The notes: generated by a model not told the origin, from the letters alone. A DNA stretch of 64,000 bases from Bacillus sp. (in: firmicutes) (GCA_012842745.1 DUSF01000036.1:1-64000), one strand, 5' to 3'. Shown: positions 25,907-36,589, counted from the stretch's first letter. Numbers and translations: made by a program.

Positions 25907-26869
25907 ATGAAACTGAAAAGGCTTTACTCATTTATAAATTCAGACTTAGATATTATTGAAAAAGCATTGGAAGAGACTATACAGGCTGAAAATCCGGTGC
26001 TGAAAGAAGCCTCTATGCATTTATTGCAGGCTGGTGGGAAGCGCATTCGACCAGTCTTTGTTTTATTGTCGGCGAAATTTGGTCATTATAATATTGATAT
26101 CATAAAAAATGTAGCTGTTGCTCTTGAATTAATACATACCGCTTCCTTAGTTCACGATGATGTAATCGATAATGCAGAATTACGTAGAGGTGCGCCGACA
26201 ATAAAAGCAAAATGGGATAATCGAATAGCCATGTATACGGGCGACTATATTTTTGCCAGAGCTGTTGAGTTAATGACAAATATAAAAAAGATTGAAGCCC
26301 ATCAAGTCTTATCGAAAACAATGGTAGAGCTTTGTGTTGGTGAGATTGAGCAAATTAAAGATAAATATGATTGGAATCAAAGTGTACGTACGTACTTGCG
26401 GCGAATTAAAAGAAAAACAGCCATTCTTATTGCCGTTAGCTGCCAGCTTGGTGCGATTGTTTCGGAAGCACCAGTGCAAGTTCAAAGACAATTATCCCGC
26501 TTCGGCTATTATGTTGGTATGGCTTTTCAAATAACAGATGATATTCTTGATTTTACTGGAACAGAGAAGGAGCTTGGGAAACCTGCTGGTAGTGACCTAT
26601 TACAAGGAAATATTACGTTGCCCGTTCTTTATGCGCTTCAAAATGATACAGTTAGGAAAGAAATTATCGATACCTTTGATATGACGAATGAAGAAAAGAT
26701 TAAACAAATCATTTCTTTAGTGAAAAATTCGGGTGGAATTGAATATTCTAAGGAAATTAGTGAACGCTACTTAAAAAAGGCTCATGAGATTATTAAAAAC
26801 CTACCGAATTGTAAAGAAAAAACAACGTTGTCAAATATTGCGAAATATATCGGGAAGCGCAAGTTTTGA
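25907..26869 (+). CDS. hepT: Heptaprenyl diphosphate synthase component 2
   Basis: Catalytic trans-prenyltransferase subunit that extends farnesyl diphosphate with isopentenyl units to C35. Both Asp-rich motifs are present: DDVID at 84-88 and DDILD near 209, with GGKRIRP near 43-49. Length 320 is normal. It needs the HepS part of the preceding fusion as partner, and starts 22 bases after it behind AAGGTGAC. Confidence 0.94.
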   Translation: MKLKRLYSFINSDLDIIEKALEETIQAENPVLKEASMHLLQAGGKRIRPVFVLLSAKFGHYNIDIIKNVAVALELIHTASLVHDDVIDNAELRRGAPTIKAKWDNRIAMYTGDYIFARAVELMTNIKKIEAHQVLSKTMVELCVGEIEQIKDKYDWNQSVRTYLRRIKRKTAILIAVSCQLGAIVSEAPVQVQRQLSRFGYYVGMAFQITDDILDFTGTEKELGKPAGSDLLQGNITLPVLYALQNDTVRKEIIDTFDMTNEEKIKQIISLVKNSGGIEYSKEISERYLKKAHEIIKNLPNCKEKTTLSNIAKYIGKRKF

Positions 26870-26956
26870 AAGTTTGCTATTCATAACATATTTTGATAAA
26901 ATGTGAAATGATTTCTACATAGCATTCATGATACATAATGACTGGAGAGATGAAAG

Positions 26957-27403
26957 ATGGAAAAAACATTTATAATGATTAAGCCGGATGGTGTTCAAAG
27001 ACAATATGTTGGTGAGATTATTTCTCGCTTTGAAAAAAAAGGTTTTAAATTATTAGCTGCTAAATTAATGACTGTACCAAAGGAATTAGCTGAAGAACAT
27101 TATGCTGAGCATAAAGAGCGTCCTTTCTTTGGCGAGTTAGTAGGTTTTGTTACATCAAGCCCTGTTTTTGCAATGGTTTGGCAAGGAGAAAAAATTATTT
27201 CTACAGCACGTCAAATGATGGGCGCAACTAATCCTGCGGAAGCACAACCTGGGACAATTCGTGGTGATTTCGGGATCACAATGAGCAAAAATGTTATTCA
27301 TGGCTCAGATTCACCAGAAAGCGCCAAGCGTGAAATTAATTTATGGTTTAAAGAAAATGAAATATGTGAATATAACAAGCAAGTAGATGAGTGGGTTTAT
27401 TAA
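26957..27403 (+). CDS. ndk: Nucleoside diphosphate kinase
   Basis: Transfers the gamma-phosphate of ATP to nucleoside diphosphates through a phosphohistidine, His115 in NVIHGSDS. The N-terminus [15 protein letters not shown] and length 148 are family-standard. ATG 26957 follows TGGAGAGATG. Closed by a strong terminator that separates the menaquinone genes from cheR. Confidence 0.97.
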   Translation: MEKTFIMIKPDGVQRQYVGEIISRFEKKGFKLLAAKLMTVPKELAEEHYAEHKERPFFGELVGFVTSSPVFAMVWQGEKIISTARQMMGATNPAEAQPGTIRGDFGITMSKNVIHGSDSPESAKREINLWFKENEICEYNKQVDEWVY

Positions 27404-27418
27404 ATTTAGATTGTTTAA

Positions 27419-28312
<894 letters not shown>

Positions 28313-28360
28313 TGTATTATGTTATATTAATACACAAAAGCTTTAAAGAGGTGAAGAGTG

Positions 28361-29536
28361 ATGAGATATTTAACTGCGGGTGAATCTCATGGACCGCAAT
28401 TAACAACTATTTTAGAAGGAATACCTGCGCAGCTATCATTAGTTGCTGAGGATATAAATGAAGAGCTTGCTCGTCGTCAAAAAGGACATGGAAGAGGACG
28501 CCGGATGCAAATTGAAAAGGACCAAGTGCAAATTTTAAGTGGAGTCCGCCACGGAAAAACATTGGGCTCTCCGATTACTCTTGTAGTAGAGAATAATGAT
28601 TGGGCACATTGGACAAAAGTAATGGGTATTGAACCACTTACTGACGACCTAAGTGAAGATGAAATAAAGCGGAAAATTACGCGACCGCGCCCTGGGCATG
28701 CTGACCTTGTTGGTGCCATTAAATATGGCCATCGCGATATGAGAAATGTTCTTGAACGTTCATCAGCGCGGGAAACGACTGTGCGTGTAGCAGCCGGTGC
28801 CGTTGCGAAAAAGTTATTAGCTGAATTAGGCATTACTGTTGTTGGCCATGTTTTAGAAATTGGTGGCGTAAAAGCAGAAAACCTTTCTTATGAAAGTCTA
28901 GAAGATTTAAAAGAAAGAACGGAACAATCACCTGTCCGTTGCCTTGATGGAGTAGCTGAGAAAAAAATGATGGCAGCAATTGATCAAGCGAAAGAAGATG
29001 GCGATTCGATTGGTGGCATTGTCGAGGTTATTATCGATGGACTACCTGCTGGCATTGGCAGCTATACACATTATGACAATAAACTTGATGCAAAACTTGC
29101 TGCTGCAATTGTTAGTATTAATGCCTTTAAAGGGGTAGAATTTGGCATTGGTTTTGAAGCGGCGAGACGTCCCGGTAGTCAAGTCCATGATGAGATTATC
29201 TGGAATGAAAAAGAAGGCTATACTAGAAAATCGAATAATTTAGGTGGTTTTGAAGGTGGCATGACAACAGGTATGCCAATCGTTGTTCGCGGTGTAATGA
29301 AACCAATCCCGACACTATACAAGCCTTTACAAAGTGTTGATATTGATACAAAAGAGCCATTCGAGGCAAGCATTGAGCGCTCTGATAGCTGTGCCGTTCC
29401 TGCTGCAGCTGTTGTTGCCGAAGCCGTTGTTGCATGGGAGGTTGCAAAAGCAATTGTCGACCAGTTTGGGAAAGACCGTGTTGACCAAATCCAAGAAAAT
29501 ATTGAAAAATGGAATGAAAGAGCGAGGATGTATTAA
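28361..29536 (+). CDS. aroC: Chorismate synthase
   Basis: Last step of the shikimate pathway, 5-enolpyruvylshikimate-3-phosphate to chorismate, using reduced FMN. Signatures are GESHGPQL at the N-terminus, [19 protein letters not shown] and SSARETTVR. Length 391 is normal. Called aroF in B. subtilis nomenclature. ATG 28361 follows GAGGTGAAG. First gene of the aromatic supraoperon, one base apart from aroB. Confidence 0.96.
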   Translation: MRYLTAGESHGPQLTTILEGIPAQLSLVAEDINEELARRQKGHGRGRRMQIEKDQVQILSGVRHGKTLGSPITLVVENNDWAHWTKVMGIEPLTDDLSEDEIKRKITRPRPGHADLVGAIKYGHRDMRNVLERSSARETTVRVAAGAVAKKLLAELGITVVGHVLEIGGVKAENLSYESLEDLKERTEQSPVRCLDGVAEKKMMAAIDQAKEDGDSIGGIVEVIIDGLPAGIGSYTHYDNKLDAKLAAAIVSINAFKGVEFGIGFEAARRPGSQVHDEIIWNEKEGYTRKSNNLGGFEGGMTTGMPIVVRGVMKPIPTLYKPLQSVDIDTKEPFEASIERSDSCAVPAAAVVAEAVVAWEVAKAIVDQFGKDRVDQIQENIEKWNERARMY

Positions 29537-29537
29537 G

Positions 29538-30620
29538 ATGAAGGCGTTAACGATTACAACAGCATCGAAGACGTACCCTTTATATATCGGGGGAGGCCTT
29601 CGCTTCGACATTCAATCGTTTATTCATGGTCTTGGAAGTAATTTTTCCAGCATTTTGATTATTACAGATTCCCATGTGGAGCCGCTTTTTTTGAATGATG
29701 TTAAAGGCTCGCTTTCTGATTTTAAAAATGTTTATGCTTACGTTGTCCCAAGCGGCGAAGAAGCAAAGTCTTTTTCTGTCTTTTATGATGTACTGACATT
29801 TGCCCTTGAACATGAGCTTGACCGCAAGTCATTAGTCATAGCATTAGGCGGCGGCGTTGTTGGTGATTTAGCAGGCTTTGTTGCCGCTACTTATATGCGC
29901 GGCATTCCATTTATTCAAATGCCGACAACACTTCTTGCCCATGACAGCTCTGTTGGTGGTAAAGTAGCCATTAATCATCCATTAGGAAAAAATATGATTG
30001 GTGCTTTTTTTCAACCGGAAGCGGTCGTTTATGATACGGATATGCTTTTAACACTTCCAGAGGAAGAGTGGCGTTCTGGTTTTGCTGAAGTTATTAAACA
30101 TGCGTTAATTTGGGATAAAGAGTTTTATGAATGGCTCCGAGCTGAAATCCATTCTTTAGCTGATTTGCGCGGCGACAAGCTACAATATGCTTTAGCAAAA
30201 GGGATCTCAGTAAAGGCCGCAGTTGTTGGTCAGGATGAAAAAGAAAGCGGGATTCGCGCCTTTTTGAATTTTGGACATACGCTTGCCCATGCGATTGAAG
30301 CCGAGCTTGGTTATGGCACGATGAGCCATGGTGATGCTGTTGCGATTGGTATGCTATTTGCTATCCGTGTAAGTGAGCAGTATTACGAAAAAGATTTACA
30401 GCTTAGAGCATTCAGAGAGTGGTTTAAACAGTATAAATTCCCGGAGATTCCCAAGACTCTTGATGCTGAAGCACTTCTGCAGTTAATGAAAAAGGACAAA
30501 AAGGCACAAAGAGGTTCGCTTACGTTTGTCTTAATGAAAAATATTGGTGAGGTTGAAACTGTAAAAGTAGCTGACGAGTTTATTTTAGATATTTTAAAGA
30601 AAGAATTACAGGAGGTGTAG
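29538..30620 (+). CDS. aroB: 3-dehydroquinate synthase
   Basis: NAD- and metal-dependent cyclisation of DAHP to 3-dehydroquinate. Motifs: [27 protein letters not shown] near 105, and metal-binding GHTLAHAIE and HGDAVAIGM. The start is ATG 29538, immediately after the aroC stop, giving 360 residues; the longer open frame merely overlaps aroC. Translational coupling with aroC is likely. Confidence 0.96.
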   Translation: MKALTITTASKTYPLYIGGGLRFDIQSFIHGLGSNFSSILIITDSHVEPLFLNDVKGSLSDFKNVYAYVVPSGEEAKSFSVFYDVLTFALEHELDRKSLVIALGGGVVGDLAGFVAATYMRGIPFIQMPTTLLAHDSSVGGKVAINHPLGKNMIGAFFQPEAVVYDTDMLLTLPEEEWRSGFAEVIKHALIWDKEFYEWLRAEIHSLADLRGDKLQYALAKGISVKAAVVGQDEKESGIRAFLNFGHTLAHAIEAELGYGTMSHGDAVAIGMLFAIRVSEQYYEKDLQLRAFREWFKQYKFPEIPKTLDAEALLQLMKKDKKAQRGSLTFVLMKNIGEVETVKVADEFILDILKKELQEV

Positions 30621-30624
30621 GAGC

Positions 30625-30993
30625 TTGATTCGTGGGATTAGAGGAGCGATAACGGTAAAAGAAAATGATGCAAATGAAATGGTTGACTGTACAAAGAAGC
30701 TTTGTGAGGAAATGATTCAGAAAAATGCTATTATTCCTGAAAATGTTGCTCAAGTACTTATCTCAGTTACAGAAGACTTAGATGCTGTTTTTCCAGCGAA
30801 AGCGCTGCGTTTATTGGATGGCTGGATGTATGTTCCAGTTATGTGCATGCGTGAAGTTCCTGTCGTCCATTCATTGCAAAAATGCATTCGCGTGATGATG
30901 ACGGTAGAAACAGATCTTCCCCAAGATAAAATCGAGCATGTTTATTTAGAAGGGGCAAGCGTACTAAGACCTGATTTATCTATTAATAAATAA
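30625..30993 (+). CDS. aroH: Chorismate mutase, AroH type
   Basis: Monofunctional trimeric chorismate mutase that makes prephenate for tyrosine and phenylalanine. The start IRGIRGAITV, the catalytic Arg regions and MCMREVPV match the AroH fold. Length 122 is a few residues below the B. subtilis enzyme. TTG 30625 lies 9 bases after GGAGG. The trp promoter starts directly after its stop codon. Confidence 0.94.
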   Translation: MIRGIRGAITVKENDANEMVDCTKKLCEEMIQKNAIIPENVAQVLISVTEDLDAVFPAKALRLLDGWMYVPVMCMREVPVVHSLQKCIRVMMTVETDLPQDKIEHVYLEGASVLRPDLSINK

Positions 30994-31008
30994 TTTTTCA
31001 ATTGTTTA

Positions 31009-31038
31009 TTGACAATAAAAGGAATGCTGTATTATGAT
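31009..31038 (+). promoter_or_regulatory. Sigma-A promoter of the trp genes
   Basis: TTGACA (31009-31014), an 18-base spacer and TATGAT (31033-31038). Transcription would start about 31045, just ahead of the first GAG/TAG triplets. Confidence 0.75.
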
Positions 31039-31060
31039 TCTATATAAGTTAAGTTCAGTT

Positions 31061-31139
31061 GAGTAGATTAGTTTAGAGTTTAGTAGACAAAATGATGATT
31101 TTGTCAAGGGTAGAATGAGTAGAGCTGAGTTGAGACGAG
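31061..31139 (+). promoter_or_regulatory. TRAP-binding region of the trp leader, split by a hairpin
   Basis: First cluster of triplets: GAG 31061, TAG 31064, 31069, 31074, GAG 31076 and TAG 31081 (some overlapping). Then a perfect 8-bp hairpin, GACAAAAT (31086-31093) with ATTTTGTC (31098-31105). Second cluster: TAG 31111, GAG 31117, 31122, 31127, 31132 and 31137, mostly 5 bases apart. About ten or eleven usable repeats are expected for the 11-mer ring. AGGGTAG (31107-31113) is also the left arm of an antiterminator. Confidence 0.85.
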
Positions 31140-31160
31140 ATTCTTATAAATAAACCACCT

Positions 31161-31220
31161 ACCCTAAGATGATTATGCCTTTTTTATAATAGAGAGGCTT
31201 TCTTAGGGTTGTTTTTTTCT
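31161..31220 (+). terminator. trp attenuator (terminator overlapped by antiterminator)
   Basis: ACCCTAAGA (31161-31169) pairs with TCTTAGGGT (31201-31209), followed by TGTTTTTTT. The competing antiterminator pairs AGGGTAG (31107-31113) with CTACCCT (31159-31165), overlapping the left terminator arm. TRAP bound to the triplets would block the antiterminator and favour termination. Confidence 0.85.
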
Positions 31221-31238
31221 CACCCGCTATCTCCTCAT

Positions 31239-31299
31239 TCTCCAAAAACATATGGAAGGCGGTAGGAACATCCTTCCCCTTCACATTCGCGATTGGAGA
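31239..31299 (+). promoter_or_regulatory. Shine-Dalgarno-masking hairpin of trpE
   Basis: TCTCCAA (31239-31245) is the exact complement of TTGGAGA (31293-31299), the trpE Shine-Dalgarno; inside it GGAAGG (31254-31259) pairs with CCTTCC (31272-31277). This parallels the TRAP-promoted translational control known for B. subtilis trpE. Confidence 0.65.
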
Positions 31300-31306
31300 G
31301 ATATTT

Positions 31307-32827
31307 ATGAATTTATATAATTTCCCCTCATTTTTAGAAGATGCGAAAGAGCATCTAACGATTCCCATTGTGAAACGTTATTTTGTTGATACGATTACAC
31401 CAATCCAAATTTTTCAAAATTTACAAGATGAGGCTACTTTTCTTCTTGAAAGTAAAGATGAAGCATCACCATGGTCGCGATATTCGTTTATCGGCTTACA
31501 TCCTTTTTTATATGTGGAAGAAAGTGAAGGTGTATTTCAAATAAAAAATGAGCGCAATGAAACGATACAATCGGCCCCAGGTTTTCGCGAAGCATTCCGT
31601 GTTTCGATGGAAATGTTGAAGGTCAAAAAGGCTGATGTAGCACTACCTTTCTGGGGCGGTGCAGTAGGTGTCATGGGCTATGATGCAATTTCAACCTTTG
31701 AAAAAGTGCCTGAGCATAAAAAAAATGATTTAAACTTAAAACGGTTTTCATTTATGTTTTGTGAAACGATGATTGCCTTTGACCATGATCAAAAGGAATT
31801 AACGATTATACGGCTTGTGCGCTTAAAAGGCGGGGAATCAAAAGAGGAATTAGCGCATGTATTTGAGGATGTTCAGCAAAAAATCGAGTTGATTTTTAAT
31901 CAAATTTTTGATTCGCGCCTGAAAAATGAAGGGTTGCAAGCAATGGAACAAATGGATTTGGTTGATTTCAGTGATGTCACCTCCAATTACAATAAAGCTG
32001 ACTTTTTGAAAGATGTAAACAAGATTAAAGAGTATATAAAAGCCGGGGATATTTTTCAAGCTGTGTTATCACAACGCTTTGAAATACCAATTAGCGTGGG
32101 AGGCTTTGAATTATATCGAGTATTAAGGATGGTGAATCCGTCCCCGTATTTATTTTATTTAAAGCTAGATGGCTATGAGCTTGTTGGCAGTTCGCCAGAA
32201 CGGTTAATCCAAATTGAGAATGGTCATCTTGAAATACATCCGATTGCAGGAACGAGAAGAAGAGGGCGCACAAAGGAAGAGGATGAACTTCTCGCTAAAG
32301 AGCTATTAGCTGATGAAAAAGAACGTGCGGAACATTACATGCTCGTTGATTTAGCAAGAAATGATATTGGCAGGGTTGCCGAATATGGGTCTGTAGAAAC
32401 GCCGGTATTGATGGAATTGGGTAAGTTTTCACATGTGATGCACTTGATTTCCAAGGTTACAGGGCAGTTAAAGGATGGGGTTCATCCGATTGATGCATTC
32501 ATTTCTGGATTTCCAGCTGGGACGGTCTCAGGAGCACCGAAAATTCGCGCGATGCAAATTTTGCAAGAAATGGAGCCAACAGCCCGCAACGTATATGCTG
32601 GTACAGTAGCTTATCTCGGTTTTGATGGGAATATTGACTCATGTATCGCGATTCGTACGATTCTAGTGAAAGACAAAAAGGCTTATGTTCAGGCAGGTGC
32701 AGGAATTGTTGCTGATTCTGTACCAGAGCTTGAGTATAAAGAAACGATCAATAAAGCGAGCGCGATGATTAAAAGTATTAAGTTGGCCGAAAAAATGTTC
32801 CAACGGGAGGAAAAAACATATGTTTAA
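31307..32827 (+). CDS. trpE: Anthranilate synthase component I
   Basis: Makes anthranilate from chorismate with ammonia from the TrpG/PabA glutaminase, which is not encoded here. The chorismate-binding domain shows PIAGTRRRGRT, GSSPERL and FPAGTVSGAPKIRAM. Length 506 is slightly below the B. subtilis protein. ATG 31307 has TTGGAGA at a suitable distance; this site is predicted to be masked. The stop overlaps the trpD start by eight bases. Confidence 0.96.
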   Translation: MNLYNFPSFLEDAKEHLTIPIVKRYFVDTITPIQIFQNLQDEATFLLESKDEASPWSRYSFIGLHPFLYVEESEGVFQIKNERNETIQSAPGFREAFRVSMEMLKVKKADVALPFWGGAVGVMGYDAISTFEKVPEHKKNDLNLKRFSFMFCETMIAFDHDQKELTIIRLVRLKGGESKEELAHVFEDVQQKIELIFNQIFDSRLKNEGLQAMEQMDLVDFSDVTSNYNKADFLKDVNKIKEYIKAGDIFQAVLSQRFEIPISVGGFELYRVLRMVNPSPYLFYLKLDGYELVGSSPERLIQIENGHLEIHPIAGTRRRGRTKEEDELLAKELLADEKERAEHYMLVDLARNDIGRVAEYGSVETPVLMELGKFSHVMHLISKVTGQLKDGVHPIDAFISGFPAGTVSGAPKIRAMQILQEMEPTARNVYAGTVAYLGFDGNIDSCIAIRTILVKDKKAYVQAGAGIVADSVPELEYKETINKASAMIKSIKLAEKMFQREEKTYV

Positions 32828-33857
32828 AGAAATTTTAAATAAATGCGTTATTGGGGAAACATTATCTGAACTAGAAGCAGAAGCGATTATGAATGAAATC
32901 ATGTCTGGAAATGCATCGCAAAGCCAAATTGCGAGCTTCATCTCAATTTTACGTTTCAGAGGCGAAACGGTTGACGAGCTAGTTGGCTTCGCAAAGGCGA
33001 TGCGTTCTCATATGACACATGTCAATTATGAAGATGATTCCGTCATTGATACGTGTGGAACAGGCGGTGATGGAGCCTCAACTTTTAATATTTCAACGAC
33101 CGCTTCGATTATCTTATCAGCCTTAGGTGTGAAGGTGGCGAAGCACGGAAACCGCGCTTTTACATCTAATAGCGGCAGTGCTGATGTGTTGGAACAGCTA
33201 GGAATTAATATTCAAAGTACACCAGAAGAAGCGCGGAATTCGCTAAATGATTATAATTTAAGCTTTTTATTCGCGCCACATTATCATTCATCGATGCGTC
33301 ATGCAGCTGTACCGAGAAAGGATGTTGGCTTCCGAACAATTTTTAATCTTTTAGGACCAATTTCCAATCCCGCTAATTGTAAATATCAGCTAATCGGTGT
33401 TTATGATACGGAACCAGCCGAAAAAATGGCCGAAACATTGAAACGTCTTGGCTCAAAACGAGTATTGCTCGTAACAGGTCGTGATGGCTTGGATGAATGC
33501 TCAATTACAACAGAAACCGATGTTGTCGAATTAAATAATGGCATTATTACAAGAAGGACGATTTCACCTGAGGACTTCGGGTTGGAAAGAGGCACGTTAG
33601 AAGAACTGCGTGTTTCTTCAGTAGCGGAAAGTGCCTATATACTCGAAAGTGTTCTTGCGGGTAGTGGAAATCGCTCTGCTACAAATATTGTCTTATTAAA
33701 CGCAGGGGCTGGGCTTTATGCAGCTGAAAAATGTAATTCAATCAAGGAAGGTGTCGAGCTTGCAAAAGCTGCCATTCAAGAAGGAGACGCTTTAAACCAG
33801 CTAAATAAACTACGTGATGGAAATAGAGCTGTAAAGGAGACAGAGCAATATGCTTAA
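32820..33857 (+). CDS. trpD: Anthranilate phosphoribosyltransferase
   Basis: Transfers phosphoribosyl from PRPP to anthranilate. Motifs: DTCGTGGDGASTFNIST (PRPP site) near 78 and KHGNRAFTSNSGSADVLE near 106. Length 345. Starts within the 3' end of trpE and overlaps trpC by eight bases, so all are coupled. Confidence 0.96.
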   Translation: MFKEILNKCVIGETLSELEAEAIMNEIMSGNASQSQIASFISILRFRGETVDELVGFAKAMRSHMTHVNYEDDSVIDTCGTGGDGASTFNISTTASIILSALGVKVAKHGNRAFTSNSGSADVLEQLGINIQSTPEEARNSLNDYNLSFLFAPHYHSSMRHAAVPRKDVGFRTIFNLLGPISNPANCKYQLIGVYDTEPAEKMAETLKRLGSKRVLLVTGRDGLDECSITTETDVVELNNGIITRRTISPEDFGLERGTLEELRVSSVAESAYILESVLAGSGNRSATNIVLLNAGAGLYAAEKCNSIKEGVELAKAAIQEGDALNQLNKLRDGNRAVKETEQYA

Positions 33858-34608
33858 TAAAATTATCGCAACAAAAAAAGAAGAGGTGTCTAATTTAGTT
33901 TTACCTCGGGAAGAAGTAGTAAAACATGTATCGTTTTTCAATGCTTTAAAAAATAAAAAAAATGAAGTTGCTTTGATTGCTGAAGTAAAAAAAGCATCAC
34001 CTTCAAAAGGGATAATCAAAGAAAATTTCGACCCGCTTGAGATTGCTAGAGAGTATGAACAGGGTGGTGCAGATGCAATCTCTGTTTTAACGGACAGACA
34101 ATATTTTCAAGGGAGCAGGGATTATATTCCGCTTATTAAAAAAGAAATTGCCTTGCCAATCCTTCGCAAAGATTTTATAATTGATAATACTCAAATATTG
34201 GAGAGCAAATATTTAGGAGCGGATGCAATTCTTTTAATAGCGGAAGCATTGGAGGCTAGTAAACTAGCTGAATTTTATCAATATGCGACCGAGTTAGGGT
34301 TGGATTGTTTAGTTGAAGTGCATTCGGCGCATGCCTTAGAAGGAATCCTTTCCATTTTCACCCCGAAAATTATCGGCGTAAATAACCGTAATCTAGCGAC
34401 CTTTGAAGTAACGTTAAAGCAAACGGAAATGATTGCAAATTATATACCTGAAGGAAGCTTGTTCGTAAGTGAGAGTGGGATTTTTAACTATGAAGATATT
34501 CAAAGGGTTAAAAGTGCTGGAGCAGACGCTGTTTTAGTCGGAGAATCTTTGATGAGAAGTGAGACACCAGCACAAGGGATTTTATCTTTATTTGGAGTTG
34601 AACAATGA
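33850..34608 (+). CDS. trpC: Indole-3-glycerol phosphate synthase
   Basis: TIM-barrel enzyme that closes the indole ring. EVKKASPSKG (catalytic lysine), LRKDFIID and GVNNRNLATF are typical; length 252. Overlaps trpD upstream and trpF downstream by four bases. Its product should go to TrpAB, which is not encoded next in line here. Confidence 0.95.
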   Translation: MLNKIIATKKEEVSNLVLPREEVVKHVSFFNALKNKKNEVALIAEVKKASPSKGIIKENFDPLEIAREYEQGGADAISVLTDRQYFQGSRDYIPLIKKEIALPILRKDFIIDNTQILESKYLGADAILLIAEALEASKLAEFYQYATELGLDCLVEVHSAHALEGILSIFTPKIIGVNNRNLATFEVTLKQTEMIANYIPEGSLFVSESGIFNYEDIQRVKSAGADAVLVGESLMRSETPAQGILSLFGVEQ

Positions 34609-35258
34609 GAACAGTAAAAGTTAAGTTATGTGGTAACCATTCCTTGCAAGATTTACAGTTTTCCGTGCAAAGCGGCGCTGATTTCATCGGGATTGTCTTT
34701 GCGGAAAGCAAGCGAAAAGTAGACCCTGTTCAATGTGGCGAGTGGATTCACCAAATCGAAAAAGAGAGTAAGCAGAAATATGTAGGGATTTTCGTGAATC
34801 CAAGCCTGCGCGAAATCTCTGATGTTTTGCAGCATGTGCCACTAGATATTATTCAATTTCATGGCAATGAATCTCCGATGCAAATCGTCGAAGCAAAAAT
34901 GGCAACAGGCCTCACTGTTTGGAAAGCCATTCACCATTGTCATAATAGCATCGAAAGAATGAAAGACTATCATCGTGTAGCAGATGGTTATGTTATTGAT
35001 TCAAAGGTGAAAGGGGCATGGGGCGGTACTGGAGAAAGATTTGATTGGGAGGCGATTCCTTCCTATCAAAAAGAGGCTGAACAGCAGGGTGTTGGCTGTT
35101 TGATTGCTGGTGGAATTACTCCGGATAATGTGAAGCGAATCTTACAATATCACCCACATGGAATTGATATTTCAAGCGGCATTGAGACAAATGGCATAAA
35201 AGATTATCAGAAAATTCAGTTGTTAATTGATAATTTGAACCCATACCAAAATGCTTAA
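34605..35258 (+). CDS. trpF: Phosphoribosylanthranilate isomerase
   Basis: TIM-barrel Amadori isomerase. VKLCGNHSLQDL (catalytic Cys), GIVFAESKRKV and the C-terminal LIAGGITPDNV mark the family. Length 217. ATG 34605 overlaps the trpC stop. It is the last trp gene in this operon: trpB and trpA, which normally follow, are absent. Confidence 0.95.
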   Translation: MRTVKVKLCGNHSLQDLQFSVQSGADFIGIVFAESKRKVDPVQCGEWIHQIEKESKQKYVGIFVNPSLREISDVLQHVPLDIIQFHGNESPMQIVEAKMATGLTVWKAIHHCHNSIERMKDYHRVADGYVIDSKVKGAWGGTGERFDWEAIPSYQKEAEQQGVGCLIAGGITPDNVKRILQYHPHGIDISSGIETNGIKDYQKIQLLIDNLNPYQNA

Positions 35259-35387
35259 ATGAAGATGAAAAATTATGGATGGACTCTTTACCAATTGTAA
35301 TGATGTGTTACAATTAGGGAAAGAATCCTTTTTTGTACTTTATTAACGTTTAACCTCGTTAAAGGATTAAAGTATAAGAAAAGACAT
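35259..35387 (+). promoter_or_regulatory. Structured leader in place of trpBA
   Basis: Contains an 8-bp hairpin AATTGTAA/TTACAATT (35293-35300, 35308-35315), a TACAAT that could be a -10, then a hairpin formed by AATCCTT and AAGGATT enclosing TTAACG/CGTTAA, followed by the terminator at 35388. A 13-codon frame at 35259-35300 (MKMKNYGWTLYQL, one Trp and two Tyr) starts immediately after the trpF stop but lacks a Shine-Dalgarno. Confidence 0.45.
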
Positions 35388-35421
35388 CGACATTTGCTAT
35401 ATTGGCAAATGTCGTGTTTTT
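35388..35421 (+). terminator. Intrinsic terminator between trpF and hisC
   Basis: CGACATTTGC (35388-35397) pairs perfectly with GCAAATGTCG (35405-35414), then TGTTTTT. It separates trpEDCF from hisC-tyrA-aroA. Confidence 0.9.
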
Positions 35422-35480
35422 CTAACTTTAGTGCGAGAAAATCTAACTAAATTTATTTGTATGAAATGGTGGGGTCTCTT

Positions 35481-36578
35481 ATGAAGATAAAAGTGAAAGA
35501 ACAACTAGTTGGGTTAACACCTTATCAGCCGGGCAAGCCAATTGAAGAAGTAAAAAGAGAGCTTGGCCTTGAGAAAATTACAAAATTAGCATCAAACGAA
35601 AATCCATTTGGATGCTCACTTCAAGCAAAGGAAGCTATTCAAGCGGGCTTAAATGAATTAGCATTATATCCTGATGGCTATGCTCGTGATATGCGTGAAA
35701 AAATCGCTCGATTTATCGGTGTCGAAGAAAATCAACTCATTTTTGGAAATGGCTCTGACGAACTGATTGCCATCCTTTGCATAGCCCTTTTATCTCCTGA
35801 TAAAAATACAGTCATGGCGAATCCGTCTTTCTCACAATATAGCCATAATGCGATTATCCAAGGTGCGGAAATCCGCATGATTGAAAATATAAATGGTGAG
35901 CATGATTTAGATGGAATGCTAAAGGCAATCGATGAAAATACGGCAATTGTTTGGGTATGCACACCGAACAATCCAACTGGTACGTATATTCCAGAAGAAA
36001 AGCTTGTAAACTTTATTAAAAATGTTCCTGATCACGTCTTGATTGTAATTGATGAAGCTTATAATGAATATGTCGTGGCTAGTGACTATCCAAATACATT
36101 ATCGCTTTTAAGTGAATATCCGAATTTGTTAGTCTTACGGACATTTTCAAAAGCATATGGACTTGCGGCATTAAGGGTAGGTTATGGTGTCGGAAATCCT
36201 GATTTAATTACAGCGCTTGATCCTGCAAGGGGCCCTTTTAATACATCAAGAATTGCCCAAGCCGCGATTACAGCGGCGATTGATGACCAAGATTTTATCA
36301 ACTCTTGTGTAAAAGCAAATCGGGAAGGTCTTGAGCAATATTATCAATTTTGTAAAGAAAATGGGTTGGATTATTTTCCATCACAAGCGAATTTCATTTT
36401 AATAGATTTTAAACGCTCTGGGCAGGAATTGTTTGATTATTTATTAAGAAAAGGATTTATTGTCCGCTCCGGTACTGCACTAGGCTATCCAACTTCCGTA
36501 AGAATTACCGTTGGAAGCCGTGAACAAAATGAGGAAATCATTCAAGCTTTAAAAGAAATGCTTGACGGATCACGTTAG
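35481..36578 (+). CDS. hisC: Histidinol-phosphate aminotransferase
   Basis: PLP-dependent class I/II aminotransferase; in bacilli the same enzyme serves histidine synthesis and transaminates prephenate or aromatic keto acids. [18 protein letters not shown] and the PLP lysine in TFSKAYG (Lys224) are present. ATG 35481 is the family start (MKIKVKEQL), after GGTGGGG; the frame is open from 35457. Length 365. Followed after 11 bases by tyrA. Confidence 0.94.
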   Translation: MKIKVKEQLVGLTPYQPGKPIEEVKRELGLEKITKLASNENPFGCSLQAKEAIQAGLNELALYPDGYARDMREKIARFIGVEENQLIFGNGSDELIAILCIALLSPDKNTVMANPSFSQYSHNAIIQGAEIRMIENINGEHDLDGMLKAIDENTAIVWVCTPNNPTGTYIPEEKLVNFIKNVPDHVLIVIDEAYNEYVVASDYPNTLSLLSEYPNLLVLRTFSKAYGLAALRVGYGVGNPDLITALDPARGPFNTSRIAQAAITAAIDDQDFINSCVKANREGLEQYYQFCKENGLDYFPSQANFILIDFKRSGQELFDYLLRKGFIVRSGTALGYPTSVRITVGSREQNEEIIQALKEMLDGSR

Positions 36579-36589
36579 GGGGATCCTTT

